Source of the DNA: Thiobacillaceae bacterium
Lineage (GTDB): Bacteria; Pseudomonadota; Gammaproteobacteria; Burkholderiales; Thiobacillaceae
Length of the DNA: 11,987 nt
Reading direction: 5' to 3'
Assembly (NCBI GenBank): GCA_024643305.1
Contig: JAHENE010000040.1
Location: 1 to 11,987, forward strand
A model generated the notes under the pieces. The model worked only from the letters and a program-made list of their open reading frames with translations, was not told the DNA's origin and ran no database searches. A program made the translations under genes and the position numbers. Of the stretch, positions 1 to 7,689 are shown one piece after another; the stretch's first letter is position 1, and every line of letters starts with the position of its first letter.

Positions 1-19
1 TGTCATGGAATAATTGCGT

Positions 20-1474
20 ATGCCTGAACAAACCAAAAAAACTGCCTGCCTTGCCTTGTCCGGTGTTGAAGAAGCATATGGCTGGCTTGGTGCGGAAGCG
101 GACGATCCACTCGTACGGCAGGCGCTTGAACTGGCCTGGCCGGTTCTGTCACCTTTGCAGACGCCTGGCGGTTCCAATCTGTTTGCACATGCTGTGGGCG
201 CGGCGCGCATTGTGTACGAGTTGAAGCTTGGACATGAAGCGGTACTTGCCACCCTGCTATTTCCTCTGGTGGAAAGGGTTAATGGCGACCTGCTTGAGCA
301 GTTCGGCGAGGCCATGCAACTGGCTAAAGCTGTAGCAGCCATGTCCAGGATTGAGGTCCTGGCCCATGGTACCCAGGATGCCGATGTGGAGCCGGGAGCG
401 CAGATCGAGTCGCTGCGGAAAATGGTATTGGCCATGGTGCAGGATGTGCGGGCGGTATTGATCAAACTGGCGGAACGCACCCATGCCCTTCGCTGTGCGG
501 CTAGAGCAGAGCCCGATTTACAGCAGTTGCTGGGACAACAGGCACGAGAGTTGTTCGCACCGCTGGCGAACCGGCTTGGCGTGTGGCAGGTCAAGTGGGA
601 AATGGAAGACTGGGCCTGCCGCTACCTTGATAGCAGTACCTACAAGCGTATTGCGACGCTGCTGGATGAAAAGCGTGGCGACCGCGAGCGTTACATTGCC
701 GAGGTCGTGGCAACTTTACAGGCAGAATTGACCAGGAATGGCATCAAGGCCGAGATAATGGGCAGGCCCAAGCACATTGCCAGCATCATCAACAAGATGC
801 GGCGCAAGGATTTGGGTTTCGAGCAGTTATATGACATTCGCGCCGTGCGCGTGCTGGTCGAAAAGGAGTCTGACTGCTATGCCGTGCTGGGCATTGTGCA
901 TAACCTGTGGCTGCCTATCCCCAGCGAGTTCGACGACTACATCTCCCATCCCAAGACCAACGACTACCGCAGTTTGCATACAGCCGTTGTCGGCCCAGAA
1001 GAAAATGCGCTGGAAGTGCAGATTCGTACTTTCGACATGCACAGACATGCCGAACTTGGGGTTGCCGCGCACTGGCGTTACAAGGAAGGGGGCAAGACAG
1101 ATGCGCGCATGGAGGAAAAAATTGCCTGGCTGCGCCAGTTGCTGGAATGGAAAGATGATGTTGCCGATGCCAGCGAGTTCGCTGATCAATTCCGTACCGA
1201 ATTATTCCAGGATCAGGTCTATGTACTGACTCCGCTGGGGCGGGTAATCGCGCTTGAGAGAGGTGCCACGCCGATTGATTTCGCTTACGTTCTGCATACC
1301 GACATGGGTCATCGATGCCGCGGCGCTCGGGTGGACGGAATCATGGTTCCACTGAACACGCCGCTGCAAAATGGCCAGCGTGTGGAAGTGATGGCCGTCA
1401 AGCAGGGCGGCCCAAGCCGTGACTGGCTAAATCCGCAACTGGGCTATGTGCGTACCCAAGCCGTGACTGGCTAA
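20..1474 (+). CDS. relA: RelA (p)ppGpp synthetase, N-terminal part, truncated by frameshift
   Basis: RelA transfers pyrophosphate from ATP to GDP/GTP to make (p)ppGpp, normally on ribosomes stalled with uncharged tRNA. This product is 484 residues from the ATG at 20. A TTG at 14 is also in frame, but the ATG has a weak GGA 10 nt upstream. Residues about 50-150 form a degenerate HD domain: the hydrolase His-Asp pair is replaced by LLFPLVE, as in monofunctional RelA. The synthetase domain follows, with YDIRAVRV (Asp at about 272), the RelA-type acidic EFDD at 303-306, and ALEVQIRT (Glu at about 332). A TGS domain covers about 398-461. The frame then enters a 44-bp tandem duplication, gains TQAVTG and stops. 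Family RelA proteins are about 720-750 residues, so the ribosome-binding and regulatory half is missing. From family knowledge, comparable N-terminal E. coli RelA fragments make (p)ppGpp without the ribosome; activity here is inferred. Confidence 0.9.
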   Translation: MPEQTKKTACLALSGVEEAYGWLGAEADDPLVRQALELAWPVLSPLQTPGGSNLFAHAVGAARIVYELKLGHEAVLATLLFPLVERVNGDLLEQFGEAMQLAKAVAAMSRIEVLAHGTQDADVEPGAQIESLRKMVLAMVQDVRAVLIKLAERTHALRCAARAEPDLQQLLGQQARELFAPLANRLGVWQVKWEMEDWACRYLDSSTYKRIATLLDEKRGDRERYIAEVVATLQAELTRNGIKAEIMGRPKHIASIINKMRRKDLGFEQLYDIRAVRVLVEKESDCYAVLGIVHNLWLPIPSEFDDYISHPKTNDYRSLHTAVVGPEENALEVQIRTFDMHRHAELGVAAHWRYKEGGKTDARMEEKIAWLRQLLEWKDDVADASEFADQFRTELFQDQVYVLTPLGRVIALERGATPIDFAYVLHTDMGHRCRGARVDGIMVPLNTPLQNGQRVEVMAVKQGGPSRDWLNPQLGYVRTQAVTG

Positions 1475-1502
1475 ATCCGCAACTGGGCTATGTGCGTACC
1501 CA
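1411..1502. repeat. 44-bp perfect tandem duplication inside relA
   Basis: Two identical 44-nt units lie head to tail at 1411-1454 and 1455-1498. Each starts CCCAAGCCGTGACTGG and ends GGGCTATGTGCGTA. Four further bases (CCCA) continue the period to 1502. Because 44 is not a multiple of three, the second copy is read in a different frame. Copy 1 in the upstream frame and copy 2 in the downstream frame both encode PSRDWLNPQLGYVR, the conserved RelA segment just after TGS. This shows that one copy is the ancestral state. No transposase, target-site duplication or foreign sequence accompanies it, so replication slippage or an assembly error are the simple explanations. Confidence 0.97.
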
Positions 1503-2214
1503 TCGCGCTCGATCCAAAGTGCGAACCTGGTTCAAGCAGCGGGATCAGGGCGAACTCACGCAAGTGGGTCGTGCCCAGTTCGACAAGGAAAGAAAACGCC
1601 TCGGCGTAGGCGACGTCAATCTGGAAAAGCTGGCCCAGGAAATGAAATTCAAGTCGGCGGACGAATTTCTCGCCGCATTGGGACGCGGCGATGTCGGCCC
1701 TCAAATTCTTGCTCGCGCCTTGCGGGAGCAGGGAGCCCCGGTTATTCCATTGCCGGCGCGCAAATCACCCCCCCGAAAATCTGTCAGCGGTGTGCTTGTG
1801 GAAGGCCTGGGCGATGTACCGCTTGTCATGGCCCGCTGCTGCAAGCCTGAACCTCCCGACGCTATCGTGGCCTACACCACAGTGGGCCGTGGCGTAACCG
1901 TACATCGGCGCAACTGCCCCAGCCTGTCGAAATTCAACCCCGACCGCTTCCTGCAGGCAGCGTGGGCAGAAAGTGGTCGAGAGGGCGGCTTCACCCTCGA
2001 TATTCGATTACGCGCCTTCGATCGCCAGGGCTTGTTGCGGGATGTGTCGGATGTATTCACCAAGGAGCGGGTCGATGTGCTGCGGGTGAATACTGAATCC
2101 GTGGGCGAGTATGCCAACATGGCCCTGACGGTCAGGGTACGGGAAGCTGCCCAGGTTGGGCGCCTCATCAACAGGCTTGGCCAGGTTCAGAGTGTGATCG
2201 AAGTAGGACGGTAG
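1492..2214 (+). pseudogene. relA: RelA C-terminal regulatory half, separated by the frameshift
   Basis: This frame is open from 1423, after a TGA at 1420-1422, and continues RelA without loss: LGYVRTHRARSKVRTWFKQR corresponds to the family's post-TGS helical region. The first usable initiator is GTG at 1492, 17 nt past the stop of the N-terminal part, and I see no Shine-Dalgarno sequence before it. Further along are MARCCKPEPPD and GRGVTVHRRNCPS (the conserved Cys-containing CC/zinc-finger-like domain, about residues 110-145). An ACT/RRM-like domain follows (LDIRLRAFDRQGLLRDVSDVF to ALTVRVREAAQ). In intact RelA this half contacts the ribosome and A-site tRNA and restrains the synthetase. It may be untranslated, made weakly by reinitiation, or joined to the first part by rare -1 frameshifting. 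Its intact sequence suggests the disruption is recent or not fixed. Confidence 0.85.
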
Positions 2215-2229
2215 CCGCTCCGCCCTGAA

Positions 2230-3072
2230 CTATTTCTGGAATGGCTGGATCAGTTTGCGCACGGAATCGTAGGCATTGTCCTGAATGACCACGAAGCCAT
2301 CATAGCTGCTGTCGAAAGCATCAAGGGTGACTGCTCCAACCGGCGTATCCTTTTTCAGTGACAGGAAAGCATCCCGCAGCTTGTTGCGCATGCTGACCGG
2401 CATGCTGGGATGTACGGCAAAGACGTAGGATGGCAGAGCAGGGGTGGAGCCAATCACGACAATGCCTTTGTCCTTGAAGTCGTCGGCAGTAGAGTCTTTC
2501 AGGATGCCCCCCTCAAAATCCCCTGCGAGAACGGCCTTGGCAATGTTGTCGTAGTGCTTAAGATAGGCAAACTGGGAGAAATCCGTGGTGCCAAGTCCCA
2601 TGGAGGCGACCGCTGCTTTTTGAAGCAAGGCCTTTTCGTCGCCGAAAGCGAAGCGCTTGCCTTTCAGGTCTGCAGGGTAATGGATGGCGGAACCGGCCTT
2701 GGTCGCTATGACAAGCGAGAAGGTTGGTTTTCCATTAGTCGTTGGCGCAACCAGAGGAATGACGCCATATTTTTTTTGGGCATCGATGTAGGCGACGGGG
2801 GTGAGGTAGGCGATTTGCGTCTGCTCGGTTCCAATATCGTCAACGGCAGATCCCAGGTTTGGAGAGGGGCGAAAGCGTATGTTCAGGCCGGTATTAAGTG
2901 CAAGATAATTGGTTAGCGCACTCATGCGCTTGACCATCTCCACGGGGATATCCATGGCTACCGAGCCCATTGTTACCATGGTGTCTTCAGCTCTTTTCTT
3001 CTGTCCGGCAAACGTCGTAGCGCTGGAAATCAACAGAAGTGCGGCAATTCCAGCTGCAAGATTTCGTTGCAT
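2230..3072 (-). CDS. PhnD-like periplasmic substrate-binding protein
   Basis: The product is a secreted 280-residue solute-binding protein of the PhnD (phosphate/phosphite/phosphonate-type) superfamily. Residues 1-22 form a signal peptide (basic start, a run of Ala/Leu/Ile, then TTFA before GQ), so the protein should be periplasmic. Family features are the early GSVAMDIP strand, TQIAYLTPVAYIDA (about 85-98), the hinge-side LKGKRFAFGDEKALLQ (about 136-151) and HYDNIAKAVLAGDFEGGILKD (about 173-193). The ligand cannot be read from the sequence; PhnD-like folds bind many anions and also serve as sensor modules. No ABC permease or ATPase gene is adjacent. Instead the start codon abuts the stop of a diguanylate cyclase gene (TAGATG), with a strong GGGAGGAAG ribosome site inside that gene's end. 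This suggests translational coupling and a sensory role. The gene converges on relA with a 15-bp gap and no obvious terminator. Confidence 0.85.
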   Translation of the reverse strand: MQRNLAAGIAALLLISSATTFAGQKKRAEDTMVTMGSVAMDIPVEMVKRMSALTNYLALNTGLNIRFRPSPNLGSAVDDIGTEQTQIAYLTPVAYIDAQKKYGVIPLVAPTTNGKPTFSLVIATKAGSAIHYPADLKGKRFAFGDEKALLQKAAVASMGLGTTDFSQFAYLKHYDNIAKAVLAGDFEGGILKDSTADDFKDKGIVVIGSTPALPSYVFAVHPSMPVSMRNKLRDAFLSLKKDTPVGAVTLDAFDSSYDGFVVIQDNAYDSVRKLIQPFQK

Positions 3073-4353
3073 CTATGCTTCCTCCCTGGGTAGTTGCGAA
3101 AAAAGCGAATATTGGTCGCGCCCTTGTTGTTTGGCTGTATACAAAGCCTTGTCCGCCGAAAAATACAGGGATTGCTTTGTGCTCGCGTCGCTTCCATATT
3201 GGGCTATCCCGGAGCTGAGTGTAATGGATACGTTCTGTCCGCTAAAGTTGAACACGTAAGACTTGATCTTTTTCAGCAGCTGGCGAACAAGCTTGGCTGC
3301 CTGCTGCTCACTGGTATGGTAGAGAAGTATGGAGAATTCATCCCCGCCAAGTCTTGCCGGCGAATCGGAGCGGCGTACGGCTTCCTTGAGAAACGTTCCT
3401 ATCTGTTGCAGCACTTCATCCCCTGCGGCGTGGCCGTAGGTGTCGTTGATGTCCTTGAAATTGTCCACATCGATCAATACCAGAGACAACGGTTCCTTGT
3501 ACCTGTCGGCCTGTGAAAGCATTTGCTCAAACACTTCGTCGAACTGGCGACGATTCGGCAGCTTGGTTAGCCAATCCGTTGTGGCCATGGAACTCAGCAT
3601 TTCCAAGGCGTTTTCGAGTTCATCCGTACGTGCGATGAGCTCGATATTCTTGTTTCTCAACGCCTGGTCGGCCAGATCGATCTTGCTCTGCAGTTTTTCA
3701 TAATTGCTGGCAAGTTGCTGATTGAGTTTGTTGAAGACGTTGATCAGACGGCCGATTTCGTCGCCACTGCTTACCTCGAGTTCCTTGGCAATATAAGGCT
3801 CGCCCTTGTTTATGGTTGCTTCCATGGTCTCGGTGAGCTTGTGGATTGGGTTGACAATGCCGCGTGAGGCAAAAACATAAACGATTACACCCAGGATAAG
3901 CCCCAAAAATGTCTGCTCGATGATGATGCGGGTATACAGTTCGTCAATTGCCTGCTCGAGAGGTTCGGTGCTGATGTCGACAGCCACGGAGCCAACAATT
4001 GCCCCATCAAAAACAATCGGTGATTGGAAGCGGCGGTATTGCTTGGTCGTGTTGACGACCGCCTGGCTCATGATGCGTTCATCCTTGTTGAGGATGCTCA
4101 CGCCCATCACATTGGGCTGGTCTGCAACGTTTCTGGACAGGATTTCAAGGTTGCCGTAGTCGTACCCAACGACGAGGCTGGCCGCACCGGCTGCGGTGGT
4201 GTTGGCCATGTTCTGGCCGGAATAGTTCATCATTTCGCCAAGATGGATGCGCTCGTTTTTCACGCGAGCAATACCAACGGCAACCGAAGTGATCACGGCG
4301 CCGACAGCAACGTATCCGATGAGTTTGGCGCTTAAGCCCCAACCTTGCGCCAC
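3073..4353 (-). CDS. Membrane diguanylate cyclase (periplasmic sensor-HAMP-GGDEF)
   Basis: The enzyme joins two GTP into cyclic di-GMP at the inner membrane. The 426 residues run as follows: transmembrane helix at about 11-30; periplasmic segment at about 31-142 with a Cache/CHASE8-like look (GNLEILSRNVADQPNVMGVSILNK, then IVGSVAVDIS); second transmembrane helix at about 145-163; HAMP linker to about 216; coiled coil at about 217-255; GGDEF domain at about 258-420. The active-site motif is intact (ARLGGDEFSILL, GGDEF at 336-340). The inhibitory I-site RRSD (327-330) lies five residues before it, so product feedback inhibition is expected. LVLIDVDNFKDINDTYGHAAGD carries the metal- and nucleotide-binding residues. 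The start is GTG at 4353-4351, behind AAGGAG at the right distance; an ATG two bases upstream is out of frame. There is no EAL domain, and the gene directly precedes the binding-protein gene. Confidence 0.92.
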   Translation of the reverse strand: MAQGWGLSAKLIGYVAVGAVITSVAVGIARVKNERIHLGEMMNYSGQNMANTTAAGAASLVVGYDYGNLEILSRNVADQPNVMGVSILNKDERIMSQAVVNTTKQYRRFQSPIVFDGAIVGSVAVDISTEPLEQAIDELYTRIIIEQTFLGLILGVIVYVFASRGIVNPIHKLTETMEATINKGEPYIAKELEVSSGDEIGRLINVFNKLNQQLASNYEKLQSKIDLADQALRNKNIELIARTDELENALEMLSSMATTDWLTKLPNRRQFDEVFEQMLSQADRYKEPLSLVLIDVDNFKDINDTYGHAAGDEVLQQIGTFLKEAVRRSDSPARLGGDEFSILLYHTSEQQAAKLVRQLLKKIKSYVFNFSGQNVSITLSSGIAQYGSDASTKQSLYFSADKALYTAKQQGRDQYSLFSQLPREEA

Positions 4354-4543
4354 ATGGTCTCCTTGGAAGTTATTTCTTTAGGCGAAAAGCATTTACTTGG
4401 TTCGATATTACGTCTAATTACAAGCGATAGTGAATAGTTCAAAAGTTATAAAACCTATATCGCTTTATGGTTATTTGGTTGTTTATCTCCAATAACGGTG
4501 TGCAATGGTGATGGGAGGAAGCAATTTTCATTGAGCATTTCCC
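4354..4543. promoter_or_regulatory. Divergent AT-rich intergenic region
   Basis: These 190 bp separate the minus-strand cyclase gene from the plus-strand Mut7-C gene and must hold promoters for both. It is clearly richer in A/T than the flanking genes, especially 4371-4490. On the minus strand, TTGAAC with TAATTA 16 nt downstream is a weak candidate; on the plus strand, TATAAA at 4447-4452 is a possible -10 without a convincing -35. A 6-bp inverted repeat, GCGATA (4424-4429) and TATCGC (4458-4463), flanks that point but is short enough to be chance. A GGGAGGAAG at 4513-4521 is too far from the plus-strand start to serve it. Confidence 0.4.
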
Positions 4544-5290
4544 ATGAATATGGTGACGGCTACATTTCGCTTTTTTGCAGAATTGAATGATTTTCTCCCC
4601 CCCGATCGGAGAAAGCGGGCGTTTTCATGGCCATGTGCGCGAGCAGCCACCACCAAGCACATGATCGAAGCACTGGGTGTTCCGCATACCGAGGTAGAAG
4701 TCATTCTGGTGAATGGCGAATCGGTTGGTTTCGATCGGCTGCTGCAAGATGGTGACCAGGTGTCGGTGTACCCCCGAATAGAGGGGCTGGGTGGCGAGCC
4801 GTTGCTGAAGATACGGGAATATCCTCTCAGCCCGCCCCGTTTTGTTGCGGACGCGCACCTTGGCAAATTGGCGCATATGCTGCGCATGATGGGGTTCGAC
4901 ACCCTGTTTGACAACCAATTTCATGATGAGGAGATCGTTGCGCTTGCCGAAAAGGAGGCCCGCATCATCCTGACTCGCGATCGTGAACTGCTCAAGCGCC
5001 GCAATGTTGCATACGGCTGTTATCTGCATGCCCAGAAGCCGGAGCAGCAATTGAGAGAGATTGTCGATCGCCTGCATCTTACAGGCAGCGCCAGGCCATT
5101 TACCCTTTGTTTGCACTGCAATGCGCCTTTACGCACGATCGACAAGGCTCAAGTGCTTGATAGGCTGCCGCCCAGGGTTCGGCAGCATTACGATCGTTTC
5201 AGCACCTGCGATGCCTGCGGGCGTGTTTACTGGGAGGGTTCACACTGGCGCAATATGCGCAGGGTGCTCAAAGACGTCACGCAAGAATAA
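4544..5290 (+). CDS. Ubiquitin-like plus Mut7-C RNase (PIN-like) domain protein with zinc ribbon
   Basis: The 248-residue product matches the two-domain Mut7-C family. Residues about 3-85 are a ThiS/ubiquitin-like beta-grasp (TATFRFFAELNDFLPP, then LVNGESVGFDRLLQDGDQVSVYPRIE). Residues about 98-180 are the Mut7-C PIN-like nuclease core, with acidic residues D103 in FVADAHLGKLAHMLRMMGFD and D146 in IILTRDRELL. The end carries a zinc ribbon, C189xxC192 and C222xxC225, followed by GRVYWEGSHW. The family is named for the C-terminal part of the Mut-7 exonuclease and is presumed to cut RNA; the bacterial substrate is unknown to me. The upstream frame is closed by TGA at 4532-4534, so ATG 4544 or ATG 4550 must be the start. 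The ribosome site is weak (GAG about 9 nt before 4544). It is probably soluble and cytoplasmic. No neighbour clearly shares its job. Confidence 0.88.
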   Translation: MNMVTATFRFFAELNDFLPPDRRKRAFSWPCARAATTKHMIEALGVPHTEVEVILVNGESVGFDRLLQDGDQVSVYPRIEGLGGEPLLKIREYPLSPPRFVADAHLGKLAHMLRMMGFDTLFDNQFHDEEIVALAEKEARIILTRDRELLKRRNVAYGCYLHAQKPEQQLREIVDRLHLTGSARPFTLCLHCNAPLRTIDKAQVLDRLPPRVRQHYDRFSTCDACGRVYWEGSHWRNMRRVLKDVTQE

Positions 5291-5468
5291 TTATGTGTAT
5301 GAAATAGGGTGCACCGAGAGTTCTCGTGCATGGGGCTTTACTTGCAACCAGAAAATGCAAAGAATTGACGCATGTATCGCCGGATTCATGCCAATCAGCA
5401 TGGCGAACAATTATGACAAATGATAAGCGGAGGCTTGGTGCAAATTTATTCCACTTTAGGGGGCAAAA

Positions 5469-7337
5469 TTGAAAGTTCTCAATGGGTTTTTGTTGGCACT
5501 CGTATTTCTCTCCAGTCAGTCCCTTGCCGCTGAAAATGAACCAGCGGAATTGTTAACCCGTTTTCCCCACTATTACACAAGCTACTCAATCAATGAGGAT
5601 GGCTCATTTACGGAGTCACGGGAGTGGAGTAGAACCATTTTGAATGAACGCGTTCTGGAGAGTTCAAAGCGCGCTTCTGTCACATACAGCACGAGCATTC
5701 AGAACGCCGAAGTCGTTGATGCTTATACCCGCAAGGCTGATGGACGTCGTATAGACGTACCAAAATCCAATTACCAACTTGAGGTAAATAGCGGAAAAGG
5801 TGCCGACTCTCCCGTCTATTCTGACCAAACTACGCTTTCGGTGGTTTTTCCGGATGTTTCAGTAGGGGACACGGTGTTTTTTTCCTATCGGCTAATTAAC
5901 AAGGAGGCAATATTCCCTGGGCATTTCTCGACTATCGGAGTTTTCCCCCGTCAAACGTCATTTGATGATGTCAGGGTTCGATTTGATTGGCCATCCTCGC
6001 TTTGGGTGCAGTTCGAGGCACGCGAACTTACCGAAGTTGCCAAAAATGAGAAAGCCGGCCGCAAGCAGGTTGAGTGGTCTTTCCAGAACAAAACCCCGCT
6101 AAGAAGCAAACGCAGGAACTATTCTGTCTACGATGTCGAAAAGGAGCCGGGCTATTCGTTCTCAACGTTCAGAACATACGATGAGATTTCCAAGGCCTAT
6201 GGCGAACGTGCCCATCCAAAGGCTGCTGTCACAGATCGAGTTCGAAAGCTGGCGGATGACATCGCCAGGAACAAGAAAAACCAGCGAGAACAGGCACGCA
6301 GCCTGTACGACTGGGTGGCGACCAAGATCAACTATGCGGGAAACTGTATTGGTATCGGTGCTGTCGTGCCACGTGACCTGGATTTTGTCCTGGATAACCG
6401 CATTGGGGATTGCAAGGATCATGCAACCTTACTTGAAGCCCTGCTGGCGGCTAAGGGGATAGAAAGCAAACAAGCGCTCATCAATGCGAGCAATAGCTAC
6501 AAGTTGAATAGGATCCCCGTGGTTTCCATGGTTAACCATGTAATCAACTATATTCCCAGCCTGAATTTGTATGTGGATTCGACGTCCGAGACTACGCCCT
6601 TTGGAATGTTGCCATTCTCATCGGAAGACAAGCCTGTGATCCTGGTTGATGGGACAAAGCCCGGGGCCAGGACGCCGCCATCTCTTCCCGGCAGCAACCA
6701 ACAGCACATGAAAACTGTTGTGAAAATTCATGACGATGGTTCCGTGGAGGGCGATGTGGAAATTTCGCTCAAAGGTGGCTTTGCAGTTGATGCAAGGGAC
6801 CGCATGAGGGATTTGCCTAAGGAGCAGGAAGAGGAATTGGTCAAGAATGTCCTTCAGGGCATGGGCTACATTGGAACAGGGAAATTTGATAAAGACGACG
6901 CTCAAGAGCTTCTGGATAACTACCACTACAAGGCTGTATTTTCGATGCAGGATTTTGTACAGATGCCAGGAGCAGGGGCCTTCCGAATTCAGCCCATTTT
7001 TTACAGTGAGGCGCCAATTGCCAATTTTCTTGGTGCTGCAGTCGAACCCGTGGAGCCAGCTGAAGTGACATGTTCAAACGGCTCGTCTACAGAGGAGTAT
7101 GTCTATTATTTGCCAAAGTCCGTAAAGGTGCTTTCCGTTCCGGAAGACATGAAGGTGAAAAACGATTTCCTTTCCTACAGCGCAACATATCGCCTGAAAG
7201 GGAATACGCTGAAAATAAAGCGTGATCTCGTGGACAATACCGTCGGGAATGTTTGCAAACCATCTGTTTTTGAGGCGTACAAGAAATTCGCCCTCAAGGT
7301 CCAGCAAAACATAAAGGCACAGGTTGTTTACAGGTAG
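5469..7337 (+). CDS. Secreted DUF3857 / transglutaminase-like protein
   Basis: The 622-residue exported protein starts with a signal peptide (MKVLNGFLLALVFLSSQSLA, probable cut after SLAA). The start is TTG at 5469: an in-frame TAG at 5457-5459 closes the frame upstream, AGGGGG lies about 5 nt before, and the next methionine would lose the signal peptide. Residues about 45-210 fit DUF3857, a beta-rich domain (TYSTSIQNAEVVDAYTRKADG, LSVVFPDVSVGDTVFFSYRL). A transglutaminase/cysteine-protease-like core spans about 260-375 with a plausible triad: C315 in GDCKDHATLLEALL, H357 in MVNHVINYIP and D370 in LYVDSTS. The remaining 240 residues are a further beta-rich region typical of the family. Its substrate is unknown; relatives are thought to act on periplasmic or surface proteins or peptides. 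It looks monocistronic and is richer in A/T than thrS downstream. Confidence 0.88.
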   Translation: MKVLNGFLLALVFLSSQSLAAENEPAELLTRFPHYYTSYSINEDGSFTESREWSRTILNERVLESSKRASVTYSTSIQNAEVVDAYTRKADGRRIDVPKSNYQLEVNSGKGADSPVYSDQTTLSVVFPDVSVGDTVFFSYRLINKEAIFPGHFSTIGVFPRQTSFDDVRVRFDWPSSLWVQFEARELTEVAKNEKAGRKQVEWSFQNKTPLRSKRRNYSVYDVEKEPGYSFSTFRTYDEISKAYGERAHPKAAVTDRVRKLADDIARNKKNQREQARSLYDWVATKINYAGNCIGIGAVVPRDLDFVLDNRIGDCKDHATLLEALLAAKGIESKQALINASNSYKLNRIPVVSMVNHVINYIPSLNLYVDSTSETTPFGMLPFSSEDKPVILVDGTKPGARTPPSLPGSNQQHMKTVVKIHDDGSVEGDVEISLKGGFAVDARDRMRDLPKEQEEELVKNVLQGMGYIGTGKFDKDDAQELLDNYHYKAVFSMQDFVQMPGAGAFRIQPIFYSEAPIANFLGAAVEPVEPAEVTCSNGSSTEEYVYYLPKSVKVLSVPEDMKVKNDFLSYSATYRLKGNTLKIKRDLVDNTVGNVCKPSVFEAYKKFALKVQQNIKAQVVYR

Positions 7338-7406
7338 GCGGATAGAACGGCCGTAGGGTTGTCGGTTGTTTCATGCTGGGATTGCTGAATAGGCACTCCG
7401 GAAAGC

Positions 7407-7436
7407 TTGCGGCTGACAGGGCATACCGGCTACAAT
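7407..7436 (+). promoter_or_regulatory. Probable sigma70 promoter of the tRNA-Val gene
   Basis: TTGCGG (7407-7412) and TACAAT (7431-7436) are separated by 18 nt and resemble -35 and -10 boxes. Transcription would start near 7443-7445, giving a 5' leader of about 18 nt before the mature tRNA. The stretch right after the -10, TCGCGCCTC, is GC-rich. That discriminator type is usual for stable-RNA promoters repressed by ppGpp; the regulatory reading is inferred. Confidence 0.5.
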
Positions 7437-7461
7437 TCGCGCCTCAGAAGTACTGATTAAC

Positions 7462-7538
7462 AGGCGCGTAGCTCAGCTGGTTAGAGCACCACCTTGACAT
7501 GGTGGGGGTCGTTGGTTCGAGTCCAATCGCGCCTACCA
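7462..7538 (+). tRNA. tRNA-Val (anticodon GAC)
   Basis: The 77 nt fold as a full cloverleaf. The acceptor stem AGGCGCG (7462-7468) pairs perfectly with CGCGCCT (7528-7534). The D arm is GCTC-AGCTGGTTA-GAGC. The anticodon stem is CCACC/GGTGG around the loop TTGACAT, which puts GAC at positions 34-36. The variable loop is GGGTC, and the T arm is GTTGG-TTCGAGT-CCAAT. The discriminator is A, and CCA is encoded at 7536-7538. The anticodon arm and T-loop are the same as I recall for E. coli tRNA-Val(GAC), which reads GUC and GUU codons. No terminator directly follows; the first strong hairpin is about 150 nt downstream, just before thrS. Confidence 0.97.
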
Positions 7539-7689
7539 ATTCTTATAGGGCCGGGATGGTCCGATTTTGGCAAGGGGTCGAATGGCCCACGGAGGTTGCG
7601 AAATGTCACCGCGAACTTGTTTTTCCAGCCATGGATAAAAAGCCGTCGCAGTCATTTGTTTGCACCTTGAAATAATATAGTGGTGAATG

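Noticed and set aside
777..1229. A 150-codon plus-strand frame within relA
   Set aside because: It is a shifted-frame shadow of the RelA synthetase domain, which is coded cleanly in the other frame.
2410..2916. A 168-codon plus-strand frame
   Set aside because: It is antisense to the clear PhnD-like binding protein and shows no domain or ribosome site.
4424..4463. Inverted repeat GCGATA/TATCGC as an operator
   Set aside because: Only six base pairs match across a 28-nt gap in an A/T-rich spacer; this is expected by chance without comparative support.
5311..5329. Hairpin after the Mut7-C gene as a terminator
   Set aside because: The stem has a bulged base and no following T tract, so it does not meet the pattern of an intrinsic terminator.
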